Below are positions 9,754 through 17,968 of a DNA stretch of 64,000 nt, one piece after another (the first letter of the stretch is position 1; each line of letters opens with the position of its first letter). A model generated the notes under the pieces. The model did no database searches, was not told the origin of the DNA, and saw nothing but the letters and a program-made list of their open reading frames with translations. This stretch comes from Rheinheimera pleomorphica. Its GTDB lineage: Bacteria; Pseudomonadota; Gammaproteobacteria; Enterobacterales; Alteromonadaceae. The translations under genes and the position numbers were made by a program. The DNA is taken from assembly GCF_011634895.1 (NCBI RefSeq), contig NZ_SIRR01000003.1:682001-746000 (forward strand), read 5' to 3'.

Positions 9754-11079
9754 ATGGTTAACATATACAAAGCCAAACCCAAAGCCAGTTTGCAGGGAAA
9801 AGCCCTGACATTAACCATTAACCGTAGCGACTACGAGGTGCATGGCATCAGCCAGTACGACGGCAAAATTGCCTTTGTCAGTGCCGCCTTGCCCGGTGAG
9901 CAAGTGCGTGTCAGCGTTACTGAGGATAAAGCCGGCTTTATTAAAGCGACAACCACACAAGTGCTACAGGCGTCGCCGCTTAGAATTACCGCGCCATGCC
10001 AGTATGCAGCACACTGTGGTGGTTGCCAGCTGCAGCATTTGGCCCCGCAGAGCCAGCGCCAGTTAAAACAGCAGGGCATCGATCAGCTGATCCGCCACCA
10101 GACCGGCTTGGTCAGCTTACCCTGGCAACCCATGTTAATGGCCGCTGACACAGGCTACCGGCGCCGGGCGCGGATTAGCATCTGGTATGACAAAAAGCAG
10201 CGCCGTTTTGCTGTCGGCTTTCGCCGGCAGGCGGATAAGCAAATCATTGGCCTTGACCACTGCATGGTGTTGTCGGGCAAACTGACGCCGGTATTTAACG
10301 TATTGCAACAGGTATTGCCGCAGCTGGCCGAGCCCACTGCGGTAACCCATGCCGAAGTGTTGCAGGCAGACGAAACGGTTTTTGTTATCGTGCGCCATGT
10401 CAAAGCGCTAAGCGCCGAACAGCAGCAGTTATTTATCGCCGCCTGGCCGGAGGCGGTCTGGATAGGCGAGGGCGAGCCGGGGCAGTTTACTTACTGGCAG
10501 CAAGTGGTTACACCGCAGTATCAATTACCGCTGCAGCAGCTAACCTTGCAGTTTGCGCCGGATGACTTTATTCAGGTGAATGCCAGCTTAAATCAGCAGA
10601 TGGTGACACAGGCGCTTGACTGGCTAAACATTGCTGCCACTGATCAGGTGCTGGATTTATACGCCGGCATCGGTAATTTTACTCTGGCGATAGCACAGCG
10701 CGCCAAAACAGTGCATGCCCTGGAAGGTGTGGCGAAAATGGTGCAACAGCTGGCAACCAATGCTAAGTTAAACGGTCTTAGCAACGTGACCGCCAGCCAG
10801 GCTGATTTACATTTGCCCTGGCCAAAAGCGCCGTGGAACCAGCCTGTGTACAACAAGGTTTTACTTGATCCGGCGCGCGCCGGGGCGCTGGGCGCGGCAG
10901 AGCAGCTGGTTAAGCTAAAACCGGCACAGATATTGTACGTGTCGTGCAACGCCGCGACCTTTGCCCGTGATGCCAAAGTGTTATTGCAACATGGCTATCA
11001 GTTGGACAAAATTGGTGGCGTCGATATGTTTACATATACCAGTCATCTGGAATTAATGGCGTTGTTCAGCAAGCAGTAA
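9754..11079 (+). CDS. rlmD: 23S rRNA (uracil-1939-C5)-methyltransferase RlmD
   Basis: SAM-dependent m5U1939 methyltransferase with an Fe-S cluster, 441 residues. The N-terminal TRAM domain (about 10-70) is followed by the Cys ligands C82, C88 and C91 (CQYAAHCGGC) and C170. The Rossmann part has the SAM motif DLYAGIGNFTLA, and the catalytic nucleophile is Cys398 in LYVSCNAATFARD. It starts 85 bases from the divergent barA start and is followed after 16 bases by relA, with which it likely shares a transcript. Confidence 0.96.
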   Translation: MVNIYKAKPKASLQGKALTLTINRSDYEVHGISQYDGKIAFVSAALPGEQVRVSVTEDKAGFIKATTTQVLQASPLRITAPCQYAAHCGGCQLQHLAPQSQRQLKQQGIDQLIRHQTGLVSLPWQPMLMAADTGYRRRARISIWYDKKQRRFAVGFRRQADKQIIGLDHCMVLSGKLTPVFNVLQQVLPQLAEPTAVTHAEVLQADETVFVIVRHVKALSAEQQQLFIAAWPEAVWIGEGEPGQFTYWQQVVTPQYQLPLQQLTLQFAPDDFIQVNASLNQQMVTQALDWLNIAATDQVLDLYAGIGNFTLAIAQRAKTVHALEGVAKMVQQLATNAKLNGLSNVTASQADLHLPWPKAPWNQPVYNKVLLDPARAGALGAAEQLVKLKPAQILYVSCNAATFARDAKVLLQHGYQLDKIGGVDMFTYTSHLELMALFSKQ

Positions 11080-11095
11080 ACAGAAGGAACAGCAG

Positions 11096-13292
11096 ATGGT
11101 AAGGGTTCGCCAGTCGCACAGCACTGACTATAACAGTGGTGAAACGCTGGAATGGTTATGCTCATTGGGGCTGACTGAGAAAAAAATCAGTAGCTTAATG
11201 CATGGCGCAGAGTATCTGAAGCAGCATCAACTGACGGACACTGAGCCGGCGGTGCGCACCGGCTGGGAAATGGTCGAAATTCTGGCCGAGCTGCGTATGG
11301 ACAGTGACTCGCTGCTAGCGGCATTGTTATTTCCCTTGTTAGAGGCTCAGTTGCTTAGCCAGGAGCAACTGGAGCCGGCCTTTTCAGCCAATGTATTGAC
11401 CATGTTACGTGCCGTGCAGCAAATGGAGGCGATACGTACTATTCCGACCGGGCCTAATCAAAGTGTTAACCCGCAACAGGCCGACAATTTGCGCCGTATG
11501 CTACTGGCGATGGTTGAAGATGTGCGCGCTGTGGTAATTAAACTGGCGGCACAAATTTGTTACCTGCGCGAGGTAAAAAATGCCGACGAAGAAACCCGGG
11601 TACTGGCCGCCAAGGAAACTAATGCTATTTTCGCGCCGCTGGCCAATCGCTTAGGCATAGGCCAGCTAAAGTGGGAGCTGGAAGATTTAGCCTTTCGTTA
11701 CCTGCATCCGCAGTTATATAAACAAATCGCCGGCTTGCTGGAAGAGCGGCGGCTGGACCGCGAACAGTATATGCAGGATTTTGTCGCCTCAGTGCGGCAG
11801 AAAATGGCAGAGGCCAACCTGGCGGTAGAAGTGTATGGCCGGCCAAAACACATTTTCAGTATCTGGAAAAAAAATGCAGAAAAAGCAGCTGGCCTTTGAT
11901 CAGCTGTACGATATCCGCGCCGTGCGTATTATTACCGAGCGGGTACAGGACTGTTATGGCGCTCTGGGCATAGTGCACACCAGTTGGCGCCATTTGCCAA
12001 AAGAGTTTGATGATTACATTGCCACACCAAAGCAAAACGGTTACCAGTCTATTCATACGGTGGTGTTGGGGCCGCAGGGCCGGCCGGTAGAAATTCAAAT
12101 TCGTACCCGGCAAATGCATGAAGACTCTGAGCTTGGCGTGGCGGCACACTGGCGTTATAAAGAGGGCGCTGTGGCCGGCAAAGACGGCGCCAATGATGAA
12201 AAAATTGGCTGGCTGCGCAAAATACTGCAATGGCAGGAAGATGTGGTCGACAGCAGTGACTTAGCCGAAGAGCTGCGCAATCAGGTGATTGAAGATAGGG
12301 TGTATGTATTTACCCCCAAAGGCGACATTGTTGATTTACCTATGGGCTCAACACCGCTGGATTTTGCCTATTATGTGCATTCGAATGTCGGCCACCGCTG
12401 CATCGGCGCTAAGGTATCCGGTCGCATAGTGCCTTTTACCTATCAGTTAAAAACCGGCGATCAGGTCGAAATTCTGACCGGCCGCGAGCCTAACCCGAGC
12501 CGTGACTGGTTAAACCCGCATCTGGGTTACTTAAAATCCAGCCGTGCCCGCTCGAAAGTGCAGTACTGGTTTCGCCTGCAGGACAGGGATAAAAACCTGG
12601 CGGCCGGCAAAGAGTTGCTTGATACCGAGCTGACGCGGCTGAATTTGGTGATGGAGTATCCGGCGAAGGTACTGGCCCGCTTTAACGTTAACAGCATGGA
12701 CGAGCTGCTGGTGGGTATTGGTGGTGGCGAGATTAAAGTGACCCAGGTGGTGCATTTTATTCAAAGCCAGTATGCCAAAGCCGAAGAGCCGGAAATTGAC
12801 CCAAGATTAATTACCCGGCCACTGGCGCCGAGCAAAGCAAAAAGTGATGTCGTGGTGCAGGGCGTAGGTAACCTGCTAACCCATATGGCCGGCTGTTGCC
12901 ACCCGCTGCCGGGCGATGCCATTATTGGCTATATTACTCAGGGCCGTGGTATTGCCATTCACCGGGATGACTGCGAACAGTTTAAAAATCTGCAGGATAG
13001 CCATCCGGAGCGGGTGGTCGATGCGACCTGGGGCGATAAATATGCGTCGGGTTATGAAGTCGATATCCGGATTGTCGCGCATGACCGCAACGGCTTACTA
13101 CGTGATATCACCAGCATTTTGGCTAATGAAAAGGCCAATGTCACCAAGATGAGCAGTACTTCAGATATTAAAGCGCAAACAGCGGTTATTAATATGACGA
13201 TGGAGCTGTATAACCTGGATTCGTTAAACAAACTGTTAAGTAAAATTAGTCAGATAGATGATGTGGTTGAAGCCAAGCGCTTTCACCACTAA
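11096..13292 (+). CDS. relA: GTP pyrophosphokinase RelA, frame broken at an A8 run
   Basis: Ribosome-associated (p)ppGpp synthetase of the stringent response. The reading frame changes inside a run of eight A at 11867-11874. The first frame (11096-11899) ends AAGL after GRPKHIFSIWKK. The rest (MQKKQLAFDQLYDIRAV onward) is in the next frame and runs to 13292. Removing one A restores a continuous protein of about 731 residues, the normal length. Domains across both parts: degenerate HD, synthetase (spanning the break), TGS (VYVFTPKGDIVDLPMGST), the CCHPLPGD Cys motif and a C-terminal ACT domain. All else is intact, so a homopolymer sequencing error is the simplest cause. A true mutation or slippage-dependent expression remain possible. 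Confidence 0.93.
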
Positions 13293-13308
13293 GGATAAAG
13301 AACCCCTG

Positions 13309-14097
13309 GTGTCAGATAATATTAACCGCCTGTTAGGCATTATGAGCCGCTTGCGCGACCCGCAAAGCGGCTGCCCGTGGGATATTAAGCAAAGCTACGC
13401 CACGATAGTGCCGTACACCCTGGAAGAAGCCTATGAAGTGGCCGACGCCATTGCCCGTGAAGACTTTGCCGAGTTAAAAGACGAGCTTGGCGATCTGTTA
13501 TTTCAGGTGGTGTTTTACGCGCAAATAGCCAAAGAAGAAGGTCGCTTTGAGTTTGACGATTGCGTCGCCGCCATTTGCGATAAGCTCGAGCGGCGCCATC
13601 CGCATGTGTTTGCTGATATCGCTGCCACTGATGCCGATGCCCTTAGTGCAGAAAAGGTGCTAAAGAACTGGGAAGCGCTAAAAAGTAGCGAGCGCAAAGA
13701 CGTCGGCCAACACAGTGTGCTCGATAACATCCCGCAGGCCATGCCGGCCCTGAGCCGGGCAAATAAGCTGCAAAAACGCTGCGCCAATGTCGGGTTCGAC
13801 TGGCCAGATGTACAAGGCTGCTGGGACAAAGTAAAAGAAGAAATCCTCGAAGTAGAGCAAACGCCAGACGGCAGTGTGGAACTGGCTGAGGAGCTGGGCG
13901 ATTTAATGTTCGCGCTGGTAAACGTGGTACGTAAGCATAAGCTGGATCCAGAGGCCGTGCTGCGCGCCGCCAACAGCAAGTTTGAAAAACGCTTTCGCGC
14001 CGTTGAGCAAGCCTTAGCAGAGCAGGGGAAAAGCCCCGAGCAATCCGACCTCGCGGAAATGGACGCGCTGTGGCAAGCGTTAAAACACAACTGTTAG
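13309..14097 (+). CDS. mazG: Nucleoside triphosphate pyrophosphohydrolase MazG
   Basis: Hydrolyses (d)NTPs to NMP and PPi. It is linked to clearing aberrant nucleotides and lowering ppGpp during starvation, and sits after relA as in E. coli. There are two MazG repeats: the first with GCPWD and the EExxEVxD and ELGDLLFQV metal motifs, the second with EEILEVEQ and EELGDLMFALVN. The GTG at 13309 gives 262 residues, matching the E. coli length. An in-frame ATG at 13258 would overlap relA. AAGGA lies 13 bases before the GTG, which is a long spacing, so the start is probable rather than certain. Confidence 0.95.
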   Translation: MSDNINRLLGIMSRLRDPQSGCPWDIKQSYATIVPYTLEEAYEVADAIAREDFAELKDELGDLLFQVVFYAQIAKEEGRFEFDDCVAAICDKLERRHPHVFADIAATDADALSAEKVLKNWEALKSSERKDVGQHSVLDNIPQAMPALSRANKLQKRCANVGFDWPDVQGCWDKVKEEILEVEQTPDGSVELAEELGDLMFALVNVVRKHKLDPEAVLRAANSKFEKRFRAVEQALAEQGKSPEQSDLAEMDALWQALKHNC

Positions 14098-14121
14098 CGT
14101 TTTGTTGATTTTATGTCTTTT

Positions 14122-14151
14122 CATCGTTAGGGTGTGGTGCGCTAACCGATG
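14122..14151. repeat. Bulged inverted repeat before the Rap1a-like gene
   Basis: CATCGTTAG (14122-14130) pairs with CTAACCGATG (14142-14151), with one unpaired G. GTTAGGG and CTAAC echo integron core-site half motifs but no full attC can be drawn. It lies where the core synteny stops, so it may mark the left edge of the accessory block or simply be an operator or leader structure. Confidence 0.3.
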
Positions 14152-14159
14152 GAGATTTT

Positions 14160-14546
14160 ATGTTTCGCTATCAACTAATCATCGCAGTGCCAATGTTGCT
14201 GCTGTCTTTATTTACCCCGGTTCATGCCGTTGAGTCTCCGTCTGTCTCTGAAAAGTCAGAGTTAATTTCTATCGATAGTAATAATCTCTCAGCTGAAGAT
14301 TTCTGGCGCGCTTACACCAGTCCGCTTCAAGCTGATAAATATGCTGCCAGATACTATTTACTTGGTGTGATGGATGCCACTGAGGGTAAAGCCTGGTGCA
14401 GTTATCAACAGTTTAAAACCCTCTCGCTGCGTGATTACTTAAAGGGGTATTTTAATAAGCTTACCAACTCGCAACTGCAACAACGTGCTTCATCGGTAAT
14501 CGAGGCAGCATTGATTGAACTGAGTGCATGTAAAGGGAATTTATGA
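14160..14546 (+). CDS. Rap1a/Tai-like secreted protein
   Basis: A 128-residue protein with a clear Sec signal peptide (cleavage after VHA, about residue 23). The mature part has the pattern of the Rap1a/Tai family: YYLLGVMDATEGKAWC, then a helical stretch and a late Cys in LSACKG, suggesting a disulfide between the two Cys. Some family members are periplasmic immunity proteins against type VI secreted amidases (Ssp/Tae type). No cognate effector is adjacent, so an immunity role is inference from family only. It starts the accessory block after mazG. Confidence 0.6.
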   Translation: MFRYQLIIAVPMLLLSLFTPVHAVESPSVSEKSELISIDSNNLSAEDFWRAYTSPLQADKYAARYYLLGVMDATEGKAWCSYQQFKTLSLRDYLKGYFNKLTNSQLQQRASSVIEAALIELSACKGNL

Positions 14547-14583
14547 AACCACGTTACGCTACTTTTGCTGATAAATTTTGAAC

Positions 14584-14609
14584 GCTGAGCAAGCTTATCG
14601 CTGCTCAGC
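14584..14609. terminator. 8-bp hairpin between convergent genes
   Basis: GCTGAGCA and TGCTCAGC form a perfect 8-bp stem around a 10-base loop. It lies after the Rap1a-like gene and overlaps the stop of the minus-strand lipoprotein gene. There is no strong T run on either side, so a weak bidirectional terminator or 3'-end stabiliser is the likely role. Confidence 0.4.
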
Positions 14610-14930
14610 CTTTAGATACTCACCATTGGCCAGATAGAGCATTTCACCGTCCCAGCCTGTATACGATCCTGCAGCGTTAACGTCAAACTCTGCAGTGCCA
14701 CTGTAGATAAAGCTGCCGCTGTACCAAACATCGCCAGTGCTGTCTGTGTAAACCGTGCCGGAATAGTTATTATCATCGCGGCTTATATCAACATACACAC
14801 CACCATCAGCGCCACCCACCCAAAGGGCAGAAACCGGCACAGGCTCAGGCCTTAACTCAGGTTCATAGCTGGTTACTGGTTGGCAGGCAAATAAAAACAG
14901 AATAACTATACAGGTGATAATCTGCTTCAT
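14595..14930 (-). CDS. Small lipoprotein of unknown function
   Basis: A 111-residue predicted lipoprotein with a short hydrophobic leader and lipobox LFAC (Cys16). After a Pro/Glu-rich linker the rest (ALWVGGADGGVYVDISRDD and later YSGTVY, YSGSFIYSG) looks like a small all-beta domain with repeated SG turns, which could bind a ligand or pack against the cell wall. No known family was recognised. It is coupled to the upstream small gene: its ATG overlaps that gene's stop (14927-14930). Confidence 0.55.
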   Translation of the reverse strand: MKQIITCIVILFLFACQPVTSYEPELRPEPVPVSALWVGGADGGVYVDISRDDNNYSGTVYTDSTGDVWYSGSFIYSGTAEFDVNAAGSYTGWDGEMLYLANGEYLKAEQR

Positions 14931-15139
14931 ACTGAAAACTCTCCAAGACCCTCAATAACGAGTTTCTTTTGTTTAGGGTGATAGTCTAGATCGGTATAGT
15001 CATCTCTGAACTCCCCAATATAGGAGTTTGGCCGAGGATCCAGCATCCAGGGTGTCTTTTTTCCAGCCATATCGACCAATCTTTTTACCGTTAAAGTGGG
15101 AACGGAGCAATTTATTTGGTTAATTTGCTTCAATGCCAT
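14927..15139 (-). CDS. Small hypothetical protein
   Basis: Seventy residues, soluble, with no signal peptide. The C-terminal half (LDPRPNSYIGEFRDDYTDLDYHP by residues 33-55) is Asp/Tyr/Pro-rich. It forms a two-gene minus-strand unit with the lipoprotein (ATGA-type overlap). A complete short protein or a fragment of a longer one are both possible. I do not recognise a family. Confidence 0.4.
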   Translation of the reverse strand: MALKQINQINCSVPTLTVKRLVDMAGKKTPWMLDPRPNSYIGEFRDDYTDLDYHPKQKKLVIEGLGEFSV

Positions 15140-15267
15140 TTTTGGTCAGCGCTAGTCAGGCGGGTTAACCCGTATTTGTCGGCTGCACACATATAGTCTG
15201 TACCGATAACTTATTGTAAGTTTTACAGAAGCGGTGTAGTGTTCTGTACATTAAATTTACAAAGGCA

Positions 15268-15298
15268 GGTTGACCCGTGTTTAAAAGCGGGTCGAACC
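15268..15298. repeat. Bulged inverted repeat in the non-coding gap at the cassette-array edge
   Basis: The 196-base gap 15140-15335 has no gene. It contains GGTTGACCCG (15268-15277) facing CGGGTCGAACC (15288-15298), a 10-bp stem with one bulged G, and GTTAACA at 15310. A bulged stem near a GTTA motif resembles half of a recombination site. It could be the upstream boundary (attI- or attC-like) of the cassette array, or a promoter-region dyad for the gene at 15336. Confidence 0.3.
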
Positions 15299-15335
15299 GT
15301 CGAATAAGCGTTAACACTCACTGGAGCTACGTGGC

Positions 15336-15962
15336 GTGGATTATGAATTTTGGAAAGCAGCAGGTAATGGATTGATTGAGCTGGTAAAGGTGTCTGGCCC
15401 ATATGTTGTTGCCATATTAGGGGCCTTTTTTGGATATTTGGGCAACAGGAATGCCAAAGAAATTTCGATTAAAGTAGCCGAGTTACAAAGTGAAAAAGAT
15501 TTAAGTTTGCAGAGGGAAAATCATCGTTTTGAGGATGGAAAGCGGATCTCTGGAATCAAGAAAGACGTTATCGACCGAGTAATTAATGAATTAGAACCTG
15601 TTTATAGCAACACATTGTTGTTGGTTAAATCGTACTATTCCATGTGTAGCTCGGGAGAGTCATTTAACAAGCCGTTGTTTAATCAGCTTATAAGAGATAG
15701 ATTTTTTGCAGATGTAAAGCCGCAGGATGAGGCTAATTCAGCCATGGCCAGAGTTTCGGCATACGTGAGTATTTTAGCCGACGCCAATATGACGCTCGAA
15801 CTGATTAGCCTTCAGAATTGTATTCTGGAATGCACCGGTGTCGTCGAATGGGATGATGTAAATTGGGGCGCAGAGCACACTGAAAAAGTAAGAAAATTGA
15901 TGGAACAGCTTCAGCTAACTTACATGGGGCTGTTTATCAAACTTGGAAAGTCGCTTCAATAA
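15336..15962 (+). CDS. Cassette gene 1: membrane-anchored coiled-coil protein, unknown
   Basis: 208 residues starting at GTG 15336, with GGAG at 15323-15326. One N-terminal transmembrane segment (about residues 18-38: VSGPYVVAILGAFFGYLGN) is followed by a charged helical region (about 39-90) likely to be coiled coil and a soluble helical domain. No enzymatic motif was recognised. Composition is AT-richer than the flanking core genes. An attC-like site follows three bases after the stop, so the gene is the first of a row of probable integron cassettes. Confidence 0.55.
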   Translation: MDYEFWKAAGNGLIELVKVSGPYVVAILGAFFGYLGNRNAKEISIKVAELQSEKDLSLQRENHRFEDGKRISGIKKDVIDRVINELEPVYSNTLLLVKSYYSMCSSGESFNKPLFNQLIRDRFFADVKPQDEANSAMARVSAYVSILADANMTLELISLQNCILECTGVVEWDDVNWGAEHTEKVRKLMEQLQLTYMGLFIKLGKSLQ

Positions 15963-15964
15963 AG

Positions 15965-16048
15965 TGTTAACAAGGCCAGGCACGGCGACGGCTTTTTCGT
16001 TGCGGCTTCGCCTCCACTACAAAGCCGCGCGTGCTGGCGGCGTTATGT
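15965..16048 (+). repeat. attC-like site 1
   Basis: Outer boxes TAAC (15968-15971) and GTTA (16042-16045) pair, separated by 3-base spacers (AAG, GGC) from an inner arm: GCCAG plus CACG on the left against CGTG plus CTGGC on the right. One unpaired G (15980) sits in the left arm. Paired boxes, an unpaired central spacer and an extrahelical base are the structural hallmarks that integron integrases read in folded attC sites. The site ends cassette 1. Confidence 0.7.
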
Positions 16049-16063
16049 TTTAAGGAGGGGCCG

Positions 16064-16344
16064 GTGTCGATTGGGATAAAATTGACAACTGTCGGGGCGC
16101 AAAAATAATTGATTGCGGATTTTCTGGTCTTGGAACTGGTATTGATGTTTCTGATAGTGATGACGTTCAAATCACGGGCGCAAGATTTTTGAATGTTAAT
16201 ACAGGGGTAAAGGCTAGAAGAGTCAGAGGATTAAAAGCCTCCAACTGTACAAGTGATGTTAACCAAACGAACACATCGTTCCGTCTATCTGTTGGTGCAA
16301 AAATAGTCAGATGGTATATACAGTACTTGAATGGTAGAGGGTAG
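16064..16344 (+). pseudogene. Cassette gene 2a: beta-helix reading frame without an in-frame start
   Basis: AAGGAGG (16052-16058) stands five bases before GTG 16064, but that frame stops after 14 codons. The adjacent frame is open from just after a stop at 16051 to TAG 16342. It reads WDKIDNCRGAKIIDCGF, then GLGTGIDVSDSDDVQITGA, a parallel beta-helix pattern, with no ATG, GTG or TTG near its beginning. Adding one base between the GTG and about 16078 would join the two frames into a protein of about 93 residues. This looks like a one-base deletion or a sequencing error. The next gene starts three bases after the stop. Confidence 0.4.
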
Positions 16345-16347
16345 CGT

Positions 16348-16635
16348 ATGGCAATGTTCGATATAGAAGATTCAAAAGATGTTGATTTAGAGAACAATAA
16401 AACCTCAAAAGCCACCCTGGCTAAGGTTAAAAATGTTGAAGGCTTTAAAGCTAAAGGTAATGAGGCAGGAGTAAATCCCGAAGCTCCAAAGATTGAAGAA
16501 GAAATAGTGGAATTGAAACCAAACTTTGTAGGTTTAGGTATTAACCTGAGAGCATTGTGGAAAAAGATTCGACACAAAAAAATAACAAAAAAAGCCAGCC
16601 AACGCGTAACAGCGCGCGGCTGCTTTTGGCGTTAG
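16348..16635 (+). CDS. Cassette gene 2b: small charged protein, unknown
   Basis: 95 residues, very rich in Lys, Glu and Asn, without signal peptide or membrane segment except a short amphipathic stretch (GLGINLRALWKKIRHKK). The last residues are encoded by the attC-like site and the stop TAG lies inside its GTTAGGC core, a common layout in integron cassettes. It probably forms a two-gene cassette with the beta-helix frame just upstream. Function unknown. Confidence 0.45.
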   Translation: MAMFDIEDSKDVDLENNKTSKATLAKVKNVEGFKAKGNEAGVNPEAPKIEEEIVELKPNFVGLGINLRALWKKIRHKKITKKASQRVTARGCFWR

Positions 16636-16637
16636 GC
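16583..16637 (+). repeat. attC-like site 2
   Basis: TAAC (16583-16586) pairs with GTTA (16631-16634). After 3-base spacers (AAA, GGC), AAAAGC and AGCC pair without mismatch with GGCT and GCTTTT, leaving C16596 unpaired on the left arm. The right end is the canonical core GTTAGGC (16631-16637). This is the cleanest attC-like site in the window. Confidence 0.75.
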
Positions 16638-16658
16638 GAACCAGCATAAGGAGAATTC

Positions 16659-16985
16659 ATGTTTAATCTGCAATCAGTATCTGAAGGGAAATCAATTTTA
16701 TTAATATGCATGTTGACGGTTGCATTGACTGGTTGTGCTACGAGTAAAGCAACGTATCTCCCAGACGGTAGTCAAGGCCATAGCATCAGTTGTGATGGCG
16801 CAGCGGTTGGAATTAGTGTTTGTTTTGAAAAAGCAGGCCAAATATGTGGTTCAAAAGGATACGATTTAATTAGCCGTGAAGGGCAAGTTATTCCATTTGG
16901 TACAGCATCGGCTAATAATCAAGGTGCATTCATATCCTATGGCGCTTTCAATACAAAAAGCATAATGATCCGCTGCAAACAATAG
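16659..16985 (+). CDS. Cassette gene 3: small Cys-containing lipoprotein
   Basis: 108 residues. A hydrophobic leader ends in lipobox ALTGC (Cys26), preceded by a longer than usual N-region; AAGGAG lies upstream of the ATG. The mature part has several Cys (SISCDG, SVCFEKAGQICG, final IRCKQ) that could form disulfides, and Gly/Ser-rich C-terminal strands. Small lipoproteins of this kind are frequent in chromosomal integron cassettes. No function can be assigned. Confidence 0.6.
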   Translation: MFNLQSVSEGKSILLICMLTVALTGCATSKATYLPDGSQGHSISCDGAAVGISVCFEKAGQICGSKGYDLISREGQVIPFGTASANNQGAFISYGAFNTKSIMIRCKQ

Positions 16986-16996
16986 CACTAGAATAT

Positions 16997-17032
16997 ACCT
17001 AACAAGCGCCATCAAAAGCGCGCCCGTTGGGC
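16997..17032 (+). repeat. attC-like site 3, incomplete
   Basis: CTAACAAGCGCC at 16999-17010 has the left-end form of an attC (TAAC plus AAG spacer), and GTTGGGC at 17026-17032 fits the core consensus. However, no matching right arm for CGCCATCAAAAGCGC is found before the next gene. A second imperfect dyad (GCAAC, GTTGC) lies at 17042-17052. This may be a truncated or hybrid site. Confidence 0.4.
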
Positions 17033-17100
17033 GTTCGACTCGCAACACGTTGCTCGCGTTTGTAGCGGGTGGGTTTTCGAGATATGCATAGCGAACATAA

Positions 17101-17898
17101 ATGAAAGAAATATTCAGAGAATTTATAAACGGCAGCTCAGCGAAGAAGTTAGCCATACTTTCTGACTTTGCTACTATCCTAGGGGTTTCAGTGGCAACTG
17201 TAGTTGCTGGGCCATTTTTAAGTCGATTTGCAGGGGTTGAATTCAATCTGGCTGATTTTGTTATATCGGTTCTGTTTGTATTCTGTTGTTTATGGGTTGC
17301 AGGCGAATGTCTATATTATCTATTAGTCAAAATATTCGATGCCTATAAAGAATCGAATTATCGCGCTGTGAGCACTAACTCAATAATTTTAATGCTTAGT
17401 GTTTGGTTCGCGATAGTAGCCTTTCCATTTCTCAAGTACCACACGGGCAACATATTTGATGCGTCATATCTATTGCCTGCTCGAGCACTATCAGCTATTT
17501 CAGGGTTTGAGTATTCTATCTCTAGTCCATTTGACGAAAGAGTTGTGCTTGAGGGGCTTGTAACACTTAACGAAGGTGCGAAAGCGACAGATTACGTAGC
17601 GGTGTTCTATGCGCGAAATAAACAGCTGGTTTATGAGATTCAGGAGTACGGGCGCACATACAGCCGTGATTATGCTGCCCCAATTAATAGTCAAGGAAGG
17701 GTATCAATGCCAATTCATAGATCTGCATTTGGAATGAACGGCGCAGCACTGGTTTTTTATCGTCGATCAGATTGGTCGTTTTTTAAAGGACTTGGGGTAG
17801 AACCTGGTTATCCTAACCTAGTTCCTCAACTGCCAAACGATGAAATGGAAACAATCGGTGCATATGTTGTCCCAATTGATATTACGGCTAGTCAATAA
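17101..17898 (+). CDS. Cassette gene 4: membrane protein of unknown function
   Basis: 265 residues with about three transmembrane helices in the N-terminal half (roughly 20-42, 50-75 and 98-118), then a soluble part of about 140 residues. The soluble part starts FEYSISSPFDERVVLEGLV and ends IGAYVVPIDI, probably a beta-rich periplasmic domain. No conserved catalytic motif was recognised. AT-rich composition and flanking attC-like sites mark it as a probable integron cassette gene. Confidence 0.5.
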   Translation: MKEIFREFINGSSAKKLAILSDFATILGVSVATVVAGPFLSRFAGVEFNLADFVISVLFVFCCLWVAGECLYYLLVKIFDAYKESNYRAVSTNSIILMLSVWFAIVAFPFLKYHTGNIFDASYLLPARALSAISGFEYSISSPFDERVVLEGLVTLNEGAKATDYVAVFYARNKQLVYEIQEYGRTYSRDYAAPINSQGRVSMPIHRSAFGMNGAALVFYRRSDWSFFKGLGVEPGYPNLVPQLPNDEMETIGAYVVPIDITASQ

Positions 17899-17899
17899 A

Positions 17900-17955
17900 C
17901 CTAAAAAGCCCCTTCAATGTGACGCGCAAGCGCGCACTTGATGCGAGCGTTATAG
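17900..17955 (+). repeat. attC-like site 4
   Basis: Left arm CTAAAAAG then TTCAATGTGACGCGC; right arm GCGCGCACTTGATGCG then AGCGTTATAG. Stems TCAA/TTGA, GTG/CAC and CGCGC/GCGCG pair, with T and A unpaired on the left. The left outer box is TAAA rather than TAAC, so the site is more degenerate than sites 1 and 2. The start of the next gene lies 14 bases after its core. Confidence 0.5.
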
Positions 17956-17968
17956 TTACGAGCACATC

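Noticed and set aside
11835..13292. Treating the second relA frame as a separate synthetase gene
   Set aside because: Its first residues up to the A8 run are antiframe sequence of the first part, and the two pieces join into one standard RelA when one A is removed.
13515..14090. A 191-codon minus-strand frame over mazG
   Set aside because: MazG is well conserved on the plus strand here; the antisense frame is Ser-rich, low in complexity and without a ribosome site.
16167..16577. A 136-codon minus-strand frame in the cassette row
   Set aside because: The plus strand has a ribosome site, an open beta-helix-like frame, a second gene and an attC-like site in the expected direction. The minus frame has no support besides length.
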